Positions 8,011 to 18,300 of a stretch of DNA of 64,000 nucleotides are shown here, one piece after another. The number at the start of each line of letters is the position of its first letter. The stretch's first letter is position 1. Under the pieces are notes generated by a model. It was not told the DNA's origin. It made no database searches and saw only the letters and a program-made list of their open reading frames with translations. A program made the position numbers and the translations under genes. This stretch comes from Waterburya agarophytonicola KI4 (lineage in GTDB: Bacteria; Cyanobacteriota; Cyanobacteriia; Cyanobacteriales; Xenococcaceae): NCBI RefSeq assembly GCF_020640915.1, contig NZ_JADWDC010000004.1, positions 81,565 to 145,564 on the forward strand, written 5' to 3'.

Positions 8011-8047
8011 CAGCTTATGCTTCAACTTACGACAACTTATGGTTCAA
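8011..8047 (+). repeat. iteron-like repeat cluster A (three units)
   Basis: Three units in tandem: CAGCTTATGCTT at 8011, CAACTTACGA at 8023 and CAACTTATGGTTCAA at 8033. They share the core CARCTTATG with the copies at 15238 and 20367-20495. Confidence 0.5.
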
Positions 8048-8097
8048 ATGAATCTGTATAAGCAAAATTCATTTATTTGTTTGCTCGCAATCAATGT

Positions 8098-11028
8098 TTA
8101 CAGTTTATATTGGCAAATTTTATCTCGAACACCTTGCAACTCGGTTCGAGCCACTAAATATTGATTACCATCTGAGCTAGTTTTGACTTCATTTGCTTCA
8201 ACAACAGGATCTCCTGGTTGCCAATCTTGTATAAATTCGCTCTTTTGCTCATTATGGGCTTGATTAGAAAAAGTTGGTTTCATTAAATTCGACCCATCAT
8301 CAAAATAATTATTTGGATTCTCCGTGATTCCTCCGCTACCGTAATTTAAGAGCGTTCCCGTGTTCTGAGTATTGGAATTGAAACAGCTTTGAGCAACTAA
8401 ATTCTCTGAAGAACTAAAATCAAGTTGACGCGATGATATTAACTCTTCACTAGTTGAGTTATTAGTCGGAACTAGCTGGATATCTCCATTCAAACCAAGT
8501 TCAGAACTAGCAGTTATATCGTTTTGCTCAGTGGTTTCATTTCGGGCAACTAAGCCAAAAATATAGTTTGAGGAAATAGTTATATTCCCACCATTTCCTC
8601 CTACTGAATTAGCAGTAATATCGCTATTCTCAATCCCCAGAATTGAGTCAGAATCAATTGAAACGTTACCACCCGATCCATTATTAGCGTTAGCTGCAAT
8701 TGCACTGTTTTCTGTCAAGATAATGGCATCCGAGCTTACTTCAAGATTCCCACCATCACCTTCTCCTCTTGTTGAAGTTCCAATACTAGCGCGATCATTA
8801 ACTGTTATCAAATCAGAATTAATGGAAATGTTCCCGCCATTTCCTCTCAAAGATCCTGTATTTATCTTACTAATTCTCTGTGGCACTACTGGGATATCAG
8901 CAAAGCGATCGATTTCTGATATTTCGATGGTGTTTGCGTCAATGGTAATGTTTCCAGCATCACCGTCACCTAAACTAATTGCTCTGATTATCGAGCCATT
9001 TATTACTCTCAGAGAACCTGTATTAATATTAATATCACCTCCATTGCCAAAGGAAGATCCTCCTGTAGAAGTTGATATTCCACCAATAAAATTACCAACT
9101 TTAGGTTTTGTACCGTTTAACTCAATATTTTCGGCATTAATATTGATATCTCCAGAGCTTCCTACGTTGTTAACGGCTTCGATTTTACCACCATCGAAGA
9201 TTCTAAGTTCTGCTGTATTGATATTAATTAGACCTGCTTCTGGATTTGTTTCAGTAATACTATCGATATCGTTAGGATTTCCCCTCAATTCAACTGAAGC
9301 AACAATCGAACTGGGAACAAATATACCATTAGGAATAAAGCCCGATACATTAATTAATTCAGCTTCAATATCTATTTCTCCCGCATTGCTCTGTCCAAAA
9401 GTGGCGGTACTAATTCTTGCTCCATCTAAAATGCTGAGGGTACTAGTTTTGATACCAATGTTGCCACTGTCATCATCTATTGGCGAACTGGCAATTAAGC
9501 CAGTATAGATAGGTATAAAAGGGCGTACTGAACCACTTAAAAGGATGTTTTCTGACTCTATACTTAAGTTTCCCGCACTCCCGACGTTGAAAGAATCTAC
9601 TTTTATTCTTCCACCGTCTAAAACCTGCAAAGATTGAGTAGAGATATTAATATCCCCACCGTTTCCTCTGCTGCTGCTACCCGTACTTGAAGTAATTACA
9701 GAAGTTAGTAAATTATCAATATTATTTGTTCCCTCTACTACAATATTCTCCGCATTAACATTGATATCTCCAGCAGTACTTCGATCTGCTGAAAAATTGA
9801 CAGTACGAATCTCTCCACCATCAAATATCTGTAAATTTTTTGTATTGATGTTAATGTTATTTCCCGTACCAGTCGAATCTGAGAATATGTCTGCTCCAAT
9901 TAAGCTAACAGAATAATTATTATTTATATCTTCTCTGGGCATATTGCCAGCAGTAATCTGTTCTATTTCATCGAATGATTTATCATCATTAAATTCTCCT
10001 GAAGTTCCTTGAATTGTGAGAGCTTCAGATGCATTAATATTGATCGCATTATTAGATGATAGAGAAGTATTTGCTAAAATTACCGAACCTTCATCAAGGC
10101 TAATTTCTCGTCCACTAATATTAATATTGCCAGCTATTTCACCGCTAACGTCGATATAAGCAGCTTTGGTAAAATTGATATTTCCCAACTCGAACGTATT
10201 ACTCAAGCTAGTATTAAACCAATCATCAGTCGATATAAAGTCTATATTTTCACTGCCATTTGTGCCAATTAGTTCAATATTACCTCCAGGGGCTTGTAAG
10301 CCTCCTCCACTAAAATTGATATTGCCTCCAATTAAGGAAATGCTTTTACTAGGGTTAACTTTAATTCCTGGCGGAAGATTATCAGTATTAACTTTAAAAC
10401 TAGGAACTTCAACTACTACGTTATTTTGGAGACCTTCAACGATAATATCCCCAGGACTGCTACCAAACCCTAAGCCGATGGGAAAGTCGAGCAAAATGGT
10501 TGATTGCTCAGGAGCGATCGCGCTAAACTCGCCATCGCCGAATTTGATTGAATCAGCAGTAGTAGCAAGGAAAGAACCACCAATATCTAACCTGGCATTT
10601 TCAGTAAAAACTATACCCGCTGGATTAATTAGAAATAAGTTAGCACTGTCATTTGCTCTAATTAATCCATCAATATTGGAGATATTCCCACTAGTTACGC
10701 GACTGAAAATATTGGAAATATTACTAGCATTATCAAAAAAAACTTCATTTCCTGTAGGTATGGAGAAATTTTGGAAACTATGAAATAAATTATTTCCTTG
10801 TGTTTCTCCTCCTGTTATTTCAGATACGTTTTGATTTTGATTGACTTGAGTATTGATGCTGTTGTCGGGAATAACCTGAGCAAGTATCACTTCGTTTGAA
10901 GAAAAGAAACAAGCAAAAGTTGTAATAATTAGTGGGAATAGAGGAATTTTGCCTGTTGAAAGAATATTGTTTAAGTTTGACTGTTGCCATGAGGGTGTAA
11001 GGCGAAAAATAACTTGCTTTTGCTTCAT
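8098..11028 (-). CDS. two-partner-secretion exoprotein with hemagglutination-activity N-terminal domain
   Basis: The protein has 976 residues. The first 50 or so form a long signal region ending near VILAQV. The TPS secretion domain follows, with the motifs QGNNLFHSFQNFSIPTGNEVFF and ANLFLINPAGIVF, the site recognised by a TpsB outer-membrane transporter. The remainder is built of irregular repeats of GGNINI/AGNINI and DGGRI type, expected to fold as a right-handed beta-helix on the cell surface. Only two cysteines lie near the C-terminus. No TpsB transporter gene is present in the window, so the partner must lie elsewhere. Adhesion or a surface coat is the likely role. Confidence 0.85.
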   Translation of the reverse strand: MKQKQVIFRLTPSWQQSNLNNILSTGKIPLFPLIITTFACFFSSNEVILAQVIPDNSINTQVNQNQNVSEITGGETQGNNLFHSFQNFSIPTGNEVFFDNASNISNIFSRVTSGNISNIDGLIRANDSANLFLINPAGIVFTENARLDIGGSFLATTADSIKFGDGEFSAIAPEQSTILLDFPIGLGFGSSPGDIIVEGLQNNVVVEVPSFKVNTDNLPPGIKVNPSKSISLIGGNINFSGGGLQAPGGNIELIGTNGSENIDFISTDDWFNTSLSNTFELGNINFTKAAYIDVSGEIAGNINISGREISLDEGSVILANTSLSSNNAININASEALTIQGTSGEFNDDKSFDEIEQITAGNMPREDINNNYSVSLIGADIFSDSTGTGNNININTKNLQIFDGGEIRTVNFSADRSTAGDINVNAENIVVEGTNNIDNLLTSVITSSTGSSSRGNGGDINISTQSLQVLDGGRIKVDSFNVGSAGNLSIESENILLSGSVRPFIPIYTGLIASSPIDDDSGNIGIKTSTLSILDGARISTATFGQSNAGEIDIEAELINVSGFIPNGIFVPSSIVASVELRGNPNDIDSITETNPEAGLININTAELRIFDGGKIEAVNNVGSSGDININAENIELNGTKPKVGNFIGGISTSTGGSSFGNGGDININTGSLRVINGSIIRAISLGDGDAGNITIDANTIEISEIDRFADIPVVPQRISKINTGSLRGNGGNISINSDLITVNDRASIGTSTRGEGDGGNLEVSSDAIILTENSAIAANANNGSGGNVSIDSDSILGIENSDITANSVGGNGGNITISSNYIFGLVARNETTEQNDITASSELGLNGDIQLVPTNNSTSEELISSRQLDFSSSENLVAQSCFNSNTQNTGTLLNYGSGGITENPNNYFDDGSNLMKPTFSNQAHNEQKSEFIQDWQPGDPVVEANEVKTSSDGNQYLVARTELQGVRDKICQYKL

Positions 11029-11122
11029 TTAGGTAATTGTAGCGATTTCAAAATTTAAGATTCCCAAAAAGATATTACTAGCAAGATAAAGTATTCTGGA
11101 ATATATTCGATATTCTTAAAAT

Positions 11123-12655
11123 TTAATTCACGTTTTGAAAAAGTTCGCGAGCGTCTTGAGGGATTACGTTAAGATTTTCACAACTTTTAAGACTCTTAGC
11201 AGTTTTCAGGCTGTAGTCATACCCAATTTCTGGATGAAAATAAGAACTGTAGTAAAAAGCGTGCTGGATTGCAGCAAATGGACTTTTACCTGGATTGGCA
11301 GTGTGACGACTGATTATACAGTTTTTTTCGTCAGGAACGATGTGCTGTAGAAGTTCTAAATTAAGATTGTTTTTAAAAAAACTTTCAACGGTACGATTAT
11401 CTTTTATTAAATAAAAACTCCTAATTTTGATACACATTACGATGAAAAATATCAGATAAACCAGCATGAACAGCTTTGACTTGAACCACCCCCAACCATT
11501 ATTGTGTAGAGACACAACAAGAAAAAGATTTAAAGATACCAGAGTAATCATCCAAAACATAAAGTAGCGTAACTCATGCGATTGAGGAAAATTAGCTGGC
11601 ACTAAGGATATTAAGAGTATTGTAACTAGGGCAATCGTGGCATCATTCGATCTGTTATTGGAAGATTTTTGCTTAGTCAATTGTTCTCTAATACTTAGCC
11701 CTAAAAGCATCAGCAAATTGAAAGCTACATAAGCTCCAAAAAACCCGCCTCCTCGTCCCAAGAGTTGTCGATCGCCACCATCGTTTGACTGATCGGCAGA
11801 CCACTGGGGAGTATTTATTTCAAAGATAGACTGTAGCCATTTTTGAGGTCGATTACCCTGGCTGTAAGTTTGTGGGACTAATTTGTGGTTTAGAACAACT
11901 CCTGCTATCTCAATTTTGATTGGGTAAAAAGGATTGCCATAAAGGGCTACATTTTTGATGGGCGTAAAAAAAATTAAACCTGAAGCAAGTATTGCTAAAA
12001 GTATAGTTTGCCATAGTTTACGCTGTATCTTTTTCGTATGCCTAAAATATAACCAAACTAATCTAATTCCAATTACCCAGTAGAGAATGAAAATTAGAGG
12101 CTGTAGCTGAGGTTTTGTATTGGCAGCAGCAGCAGCAGCCAAAAAAGTAATGAGTAGTTCTTTTTGTTGGGGCAAACTAGATTGACAAAAAAACAGATAT
12201 CCCATCATCATTACTACTGAAACTCCTATATTTCCTGGTAAATCTACAAAGCTAGTAGGAGCATGGGTTATTACTGCTGGAATAGTAAAAATAGCGATTG
12301 CCGATAAATATAGCGGAATCTTAAAATAAATTTTTAGGAAGAAAAAGTAAACTATTAAACTGAAATAACCTACTAAATTAGTCGCCTGAATTCTGCCAGT
12401 TATCTTCCATAATAATCCTTGGAAAAAGTGTGCCAGGAGAGGAAAACCATCGTAGCGAAATTCGATTTTGCTCTCTGAAGTAAAAGATTCGGCAGGAATT
12501 ATTCCCCAAATTCTGGCAGCAAAAGGCAAATGATACCAGCTCACATCATAGTTTGGATCGATATCAATAATTGCCTTGAGAAATATAGAGATAGTAATTC
12601 CAAGAGCAAAGATGCTTAATATACTCTCTATAAAACCAAATTTTCTGTTCTGCAT
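11123..12655 (-). CDS. polytopic membrane protein, possible GT-C glycosyltransferase
   Basis: The protein has 510 residues and about ten hydrophobic segments. Near the N-terminus, after the first membrane segment, DPNYDVSWYHLPFAARIW provides acidic residues in an extracytoplasmic loop, the arrangement seen in GT-C lipid-linked sugar transferases. I do not recognise the exact family. It ends about 94 bases upstream of the exoprotein gene on the same strand, which allows, but does not prove, a link with surface glycosylation. Confidence 0.55.
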   Translation of the reverse strand: MQNRKFGFIESILSIFALGITISIFLKAIIDIDPNYDVSWYHLPFAARIWGIIPAESFTSESKIEFRYDGFPLLAHFFQGLLWKITGRIQATNLVGYFSLIVYFFFLKIYFKIPLYLSAIAIFTIPAVITHAPTSFVDLPGNIGVSVVMMMGYLFFCQSSLPQQKELLITFLAAAAAANTKPQLQPLIFILYWVIGIRLVWLYFRHTKKIQRKLWQTILLAILASGLIFFTPIKNVALYGNPFYPIKIEIAGVVLNHKLVPQTYSQGNRPQKWLQSIFEINTPQWSADQSNDGGDRQLLGRGGGFFGAYVAFNLLMLLGLSIREQLTKQKSSNNRSNDATIALVTILLISLVPANFPQSHELRYFMFWMITLVSLNLFLVVSLHNNGWGWFKSKLFMLVYLIFFIVMCIKIRSFYLIKDNRTVESFFKNNLNLELLQHIVPDEKNCIISRHTANPGKSPFAAIQHAFYYSSYFHPEIGYDYSLKTAKSLKSCENLNVIPQDARELFQNVN

Positions 12656-12764
12656 TCAAATTTGTGTCTGACTGGTATTCAGACATTTAAGTTCATTCAA
12701 GTTAAGTAGCAGAGTATACTATATTGTTACCTTTCCTTGTAAAGAGTTTATTGTTTACGTTAGG

Positions 12765-13004
12765 CTAATCGGATAAAGTATTTACAGCCTTTCTTGCTTC
12801 AGTTTCTGCTGCTTCTACCGTATAAAAAACTTCAGGGTAATCGTATGTACATTCAAACTCGTCGATAATAGAGAACTGATAGCAATGACCAGTTGAATGG
12901 TAGATCATAAAAATACGATTTTTAATTGCTATTACTACTTCAATCCTGATTTGGTTCATTACTCTTGAGAGAAATGTATCTGGCAAAATTAGCCATTTGT
13001 TCAA
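12765..13004 (-). CDS. small hypothetical protein (79 aa)
   Basis: The start codon overlaps the stop of the solute-binding protein gene by four bases (ATGA), so the two are translated together. The product is soluble, with a beta-rich pattern in the centre (EVVIAIKNRIFMIYHSTGHCYQFSI) and an acidic C-terminal helix (AAETEARKAV). I do not recognise it. Confidence 0.65.
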   Translation of the reverse strand: MNKWLILPDTFLSRVMNQIRIEVVIAIKNRIFMIYHSTGHCYQFSIIDEFECTYDYPEVFYTVEAAETEARKAVNTLSD

Positions 13005-14023
13005 CTAGATTTCGAGTAAGCCTCGACAAACTGAGAATCTAATAAGCGTGATATATCTGGTTTTTCATCAATTATGTCGAGTTTTTGCTGAAGAAAATCT
13101 GTAATCTCTTTTGACATATTAAAGAGATTTGTAATGTCATTACTCTTATTAAAAGTAACTAAGTTATCTTCCAAGCTGAACATTTTCGTACCTGACTTGA
13201 GTAGCTGAAGCTCTTGGGGGCTAACTCCCGCCCGACTTGCCATAATTTGGTCTGCCTCTTCAATATTTTTAGTCATGAAATCAAGAGTATCAAACCATGT
13301 ATCGACCAATGCTTGAACTTTTTCAGGATGCCAATCTATTAATTCTCGACTTACTATCAACAAGTCGGGAATTGCTCCAGGAAATTCAGCCGAAGAGGTT
13401 ATTTCATGCGCTCCTTCTTTCTTCAGCGCGGTATACCAAAAAGGTGGGAATGCGCCTACTGCATTTGCTTGACCTGCTATAAAAGCTTCCACTGCTGCGC
13501 CAGTTTCCACATCTAAAATTTGAACGTCTTTGCGTGACATTCCTACTCTGTCTAATGCCAAAGTTAAGAGAAAGTCATCGACAACTCCCGCTTCTACTGC
13601 CACCATTTTGCTTTTCAAATCCTCAACTTTATCAATCCCTGCCTCAGCAATAATTTTGTCATTTCCCGCCGAATTATCGTTAACTAAAACTACTACCTCC
13701 CCTTTTACTGCCTCAGCAGCAAAGGAAATAGTGTCATTAAGAGTTTGACAATTACCGTCAATGTACCCCGCAGCTAAGTCTTCCATCGATTGAGAATAAT
13801 CGTCGTACCATCTAAGCTCAACTTGAAGATTATGCTTGGCAAATAGTCCTTTTTGTTCGGCGATCGCCCAGGGCCACCATCCAGCCCAGTTACTATATCC
13901 AATCGTAATAGTTGAATTAGCTAGAGGTGGTGTAGTTTCTGTGGTATAAAAATTATTTTGCCAATTAAATAATAGAAAACTTCCTATAAGTAGGAAAGCT
14001 AGTATCCAAAGTTTTTTTAACAT
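13001..14023 (-). CDS. ABC transporter solute-binding protein (NMT1/SsuA-like)
   Basis: The protein has 340 residues. A hydrophobic N-terminal segment (LWILAFLLIGSFLLF) exports or anchors it; no lipobox cysteine is present. The mature part begins STITIGYSNWAGWWPWAIAEQKGLF and matches periplasmic binding proteins for sulfonates, nitrate or thiamine precursors, with the typical LAAGYIDG and AFIAGQANAVGAFPPFW segments. No permease or ATPase gene lies nearby, so it is an orphan whose transporter is elsewhere. It is followed by an overlapping 79-residue protein gene. The ligand is not predictable from sequence. Confidence 0.8.
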   Translation of the reverse strand: MLKKLWILAFLLIGSFLLFNWQNNFYTTETTPPLANSTITIGYSNWAGWWPWAIAEQKGLFAKHNLQVELRWYDDYSQSMEDLAAGYIDGNCQTLNDTISFAAEAVKGEVVVLVNDNSAGNDKIIAEAGIDKVEDLKSKMVAVEAGVVDDFLLTLALDRVGMSRKDVQILDVETGAAVEAFIAGQANAVGAFPPFWYTALKKEGAHEITSSAEFPGAIPDLLIVSRELIDWHPEKVQALVDTWFDTLDFMTKNIEEADQIMASRAGVSPQELQLLKSGTKMFSLEDNLVTFNKSNDITNLFNMSKEITDFLQQKLDIIDEKPDISRLLDSQFVEAYSKSS

Positions 14024-14244
14024 TTTAATTGCCCAAAGCGCAATAGCTATTGCGTGATTTTAAAGTGTGGATTATTTTATTTTCACGTTTTACCATAAAA
14101 TATAACGCAATCCTAAAGCAGTAATTTATAGATTATAAAAATTGTTATTTGATAGTAAAAATGTATCTTGTAAATTTGAAAAGATTTGAATAATTTGTTA
14201 TCTTAATTATATCATTTTGTCTATAGTAAGAATGATGTAATTTA

Positions 14245-15126
14245 TTACTTTAAATAGAAATTTTCCAACAGTTGCAAGAGATTTTCTTCTAAAGTAGTTA
14301 AATAGGGTTTGTCTAATTTAGCTAAACCATTAAGCACCCACAAAGCAGCTTTATCTAATTTTCCTGTTTGATGAAGTTCGGTCATACGCACGCCTATATC
14401 TTCAATATTCTGATATTGTTCCGTATCAAATTCTGTTGATTCTAGATTACCTAGTGGTACTTCTAACTGGTCGTTCCAAGTATTGACGATACAATTACCA
14501 TCGTTGACCTTCTCTACGATGCACCAACTGCCTCCTTTACCTTTTAGCTTGCTGTTGTTTTTAACCATAATTCGGCAAATTTCGCCTTCGGTAAAAGGAT
14601 TTAATTGGGTATTATCTTGATCTAAATACAAATTAACTGCTTCAGTGACAACAGAGCCACTTGGAATTTTACCATCAGCTAAAGCGATCGCCATTTGCCA
14701 AACCTCTACTTGGGCATCCGCGTCTAACTTTGCCTTGACAATCGGTCTTAACTGTCTTTGACGAGTTGGCAGTATTGAATGCCGACCATTGGTCGGTAGA
14801 CTATCTATTAGGTTTTGATAGACTCTAGCTGCTGCCATTTTGAGATAAGCATAGTCACTGCTATAACCGAAAACATCTTGACAAAATTCCTCGAAGCTAA
14901 GGTGGGTGCTGCGATAAAGCCTTAGTTGATTCAGTTCAATGAGAGCGAGTCCCGAACGATAAAAAGCAGTTTTAACATCTTGCTCTAGAGATAAACGCAA
15001 TTCGGTTTCTTGAGCATTCAATGGCTCAAAGACAGATAAACGCAATTCATCTTTAGTAGTTTTAGAAGCTTTGTATCTTGACCTTCGACCCACAATAAAT
15101 TGACATTGAATAGATTGATTTATCAA
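14245..15126 (-). CDS. hypothetical protein, possible plasmid DNA-binding protein
   Basis: The product has 293 residues. The segment SGLALIELNQLRLYRSTHLSFEEFCQDVFGYSSDYAYLKMAAARVYQNL (about 55-105) has the pattern seen in plasmid and phage proteins with a helix-turn-helix that start ALxELxxxxLYR...FEEYC...R.YA..l..A. The middle carries an SH3-like stretch (GEICRIMVKNNSKLKGKGGSWCIVEKVNDGNCIV). It is divergent from the large NTPase gene, and the shared intergenic region carries one copy of the iteron-like repeat at 15238. A role in replication, partition or control of the island is possible but inferred. Confidence 0.5.
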   Translation of the reverse strand: MINQSIQCQFIVGRRSRYKASKTTKDELRLSVFEPLNAQETELRLSLEQDVKTAFYRSGLALIELNQLRLYRSTHLSFEEFCQDVFGYSSDYAYLKMAAARVYQNLIDSLPTNGRHSILPTRQRQLRPIVKAKLDADAQVEVWQMAIALADGKIPSGSVVTEAVNLYLDQDNTQLNPFTEGEICRIMVKNNSKLKGKGGSWCIVEKVNDGNCIVNTWNDQLEVPLGNLESTEFDTEQYQNIEDIGVRMTELHQTGKLDKAALWVLNGLAKLDKPYLTTLEENLLQLLENFYLK

Positions 15127-15237
15127 TAATTATAGGTTGCTGAGGGTATATCTGACTGAGAAAACTGAGAGAGTAGAAATCCCTATTATCACTTTCTCAA
15201 CTCCCACAACTACTGTAAAATCGTAGAGCTTTGTCGT

Positions 15238-15262
15238 GTCGGTTAACGCATAAGCTGCAAAT
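15238..15262 (-). repeat. iteron-like repeat B, inverted partner of the copy at 20471
   Basis: On the minus strand this 25-base stretch reads ATTTGCAGCTTATGCGTTAA and then CCGAC. It matches 20471-20495 on the + strand at 22 of 25 positions. The two copies point toward each other around the large NTPase gene. Confidence 0.65.
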
Positions 15263-15399
15263 AATAATTCGAGCATAGGATTAGAGGTAGTCCATCTCGA
15301 TAATAAGAGGACAATCGCATTTCTAAATCATTCAGAATCTGGCAAATGTCAATATTATTGGTCATTATTGAGTAGGAATACATTAGTAGATATCAAAGT

Positions 15400-18300
15400 A
15401 TGCCTTTATCTGGTGGAGCTACTGACAAATTTGGCAATCGATATGAAGGACTGTGGACAGTAGATTGCATAATAGATGTTATAGACGAAAAGGCTAGCTC
15501 AATTCGCCTAGAGCCACCAGGAGAAGAAGGGGAAGGAGTAGAGTTTTGGTTAGACAGGGATAATTGTCGTGAATATCATCAGGTAAAACGGCAAAACACA
15601 CAAGGTCGTTGGTCGATTAGCGATTTAGCCAGCAAGCAAATATTGTCAAATTTTTACAAGAAACTGATTGAACCTAGCTCTAAATGCGTTTTTATTTCCA
15701 CAGCTAAAGCTTATCAATTAGATGAATTAGCCGATAGAGCCAGAGGCTCGCAATCCTGGCAAGAGTTTAAAAAAGAGTTTTTTAGCTCTAAAGATTTGGA
15801 GCAAAGTTTTTACAAAATTGCTAGTCATTGGAGCGAATATAGCGACAAAGAAATTGAAGAGGCAATCTCAGCAATTAATAATAGTAAACCAAGCTCTACC
15901 CATATACAGATAGATGGAATAGCGCAAAACGCATATAAATTTCTCAAAAGAGTTGATGTTGAAACAGAAAGTGAAAGTAGACTAAGAAAAATTTTAGAAA
16001 CTCGTCTTAGATATTTAGTAGAGAAAAATACTAATGATCTATCTTTTCAAGACGAGTCGCCAACAATCGTAGATATATTAGCTCAATTTGCTTTAGACAA
16101 GGTTCATCATGAGTTAAATACTGTTGATATTTGGCATCATCTTAAACAAAGGGGATATCGTCATCGCAATTGGAGCAAAGATTATCACGTATTAGCTGCT
16201 GTTCAAAATATTAATAATAGCTATGTTTCTAGACTAAAAGATATTGCGATCGCAGATAAGATAATTGCCCGTGATGAAACTCAAACTGTTCTGGAAAAAC
16301 TAAAATACAGCTATGAAAAAAGAGCTTTACTGGTAACGGGAGAAGCTGGAGTTGGCAAAAGTATAGTAATGCTTCAGGTGTTAGAAAATCTAATTAATGA
16401 AGGTGTTCCAATCCTATCTTTTCGCGTTGACAACCTCAATCCAGTAGCTCATCCAGATGATGTCGGTAAGCAGTTACAATTACCTGGTTCTCCTGCCACT
16501 GTATTAGCTAGTATTGCCCAAAAAAGAGAATGTGTTTTGGTAATCGATCAATTAGATGCAGTTAGCCTAACCTCTGGTCGTCATCCAGATTTTTTTGAGT
16601 GCATTAACGAAATTATTCAGCAAGCTTTAATTCATTCCAACATACATTTACTGGTAGCTTGTCGTAAATTCGATTTAGATAATGACCATAGATTAAAGAA
16701 GTTAACTGGGGAGCAAGGGATTGCTGAAACTATAAACATTAATCGCCTTACTCATGACAAGGTTAAAGAGCTTGTTACAGAATTAAATTTAGATGTAAGT
16801 CGATTAAGTAGAAAACAGTTAGATTTATTATCGATTCCTCTACATCTTTATTTACTATCACAGATTGCTGAGGATTCAGACTTTAGTACTTTAAACTTTC
16901 AAACAGCTAAAGATCTATTCGATCGCTTTTGTGATTACAAACAGGCAAAACTAAGAGAGCGTCTTGGTTATTCAGTAAAGTGGACTAAGGTAACTGACTC
17001 GCTTGTTAAATATATGAGTGATAAGCAAACTTTATTTGCTCCTGAAAATGTAGTCCGACACTACAAAGATGACGCAAAAATAATGACATCAGAGAATATA
17101 TTAACTTGGAGTGGAAACAAAATTTCTTTTCTACATCAAAGTTTTTTTGACTATTTATTTGTTGATTTTTTTGTAGAAAGTAATATCAATTTATTAGAGT
17201 TTCTGCAAGGCAATGAACAACATTTATTTCGGCGTACTCAAGTCAGACAGATTTTAATTCACGAAAGAGAAACCGATCCTGATGAGTATATAGAACATCT
17301 TGAAGAATTGCTTACAAGTAATGATATTCGGTTTCATATCAAACAAATAGTTTTTGCATGGTTGGGAACTTCAGAAGATCCGAAAGAAGAAGAATGGGAA
17401 ATTTTAGCTTCTATTTTTGAAAGTGATGATACTTATAGTATCAGTTCGGCTTGGTCGGCTATTTGTATGTCTATCTCTTGGTTTAGATTACTGCATTTAA
17501 TAAGCGTAATAAAACAATGGCTCAATAGCGATCGAGAGCAAGATATCAATCGGGTAATTTATTTATTATGGAATGCTCAAAAAGGATCACCTGAAGTTGT
17601 TGCAGAAGTTTTAATTTCCTACATTAACGTTTCAGAAGAATGGGATCGACGTATTAATAAGATAATTAATCGCCTTGAGCTTGGAAATAATCATCAAATC
17701 TTCGATCTTTTTGCATATCTAATAAAAAAAGGTCATTTTGTAGGAAAGAGTAAAACCGTTAATCATGAAAGAGATTTTTGGTCACAAATACATTCTTTAG
17801 TCAGAAAAAGACCTGATTGGGCTTGTGAGGCGATCACAATTTATCTAAATCATTATCTAGATTTAAGCGTTGAAAATGGGCAAAATAATTTGTTCGCAAG
17901 AGATAATGATATTTATCCCTACAGTCAGAGTGCTGATAGTGCGATTAATGAAACTGCCAAGAAATCTCCTAAATCTTTTGTTGTTAATGTTCTTCCATTT
18001 ATTATTAGAATTGTCAAATTAAATGTAATTACTTCCGACGAGAAAATATTGAAAGATAAAGTATGGAAATACAAACATTATGGCTCTTATTACAATTTTG
18101 AGGACGTTCTTTTAATACATTTAGAAAATGCACTTCGCAACTTAGCAATTAATCAATCAGATAAATGTTCTGAAATTATTAATAATCACCTCATCCCGAA
18201 TCGTGGTTACGACACCATAAAATATTTGTTGATTCGTACTTTTGCTGCTGATGGAGCTATATTCGCCAATGAAGCTGCTGATTTTCTCTGCGAAGAGCCA

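Larger units (their letters stand above)
7540..8097. other. intergenic region with no convincing gene
   Basis: Apart from the weak motif at 7585 and the repeats at 8011-8047, I see no gene. A 36-codon open frame starts at a GCGATCGC-containing ATG near 7816, but it has no ribosome-binding site or recognisable product. Confidence 0.5.

Noticed and set aside
8723..10783. Long open frames on the + strand inside the exoprotein gene (8723-9508 and 10166-10783)
   Set aside because: They are antisense to a clear TPS exoprotein; the low-complexity repeats give long empty frames, and the products resemble no protein.
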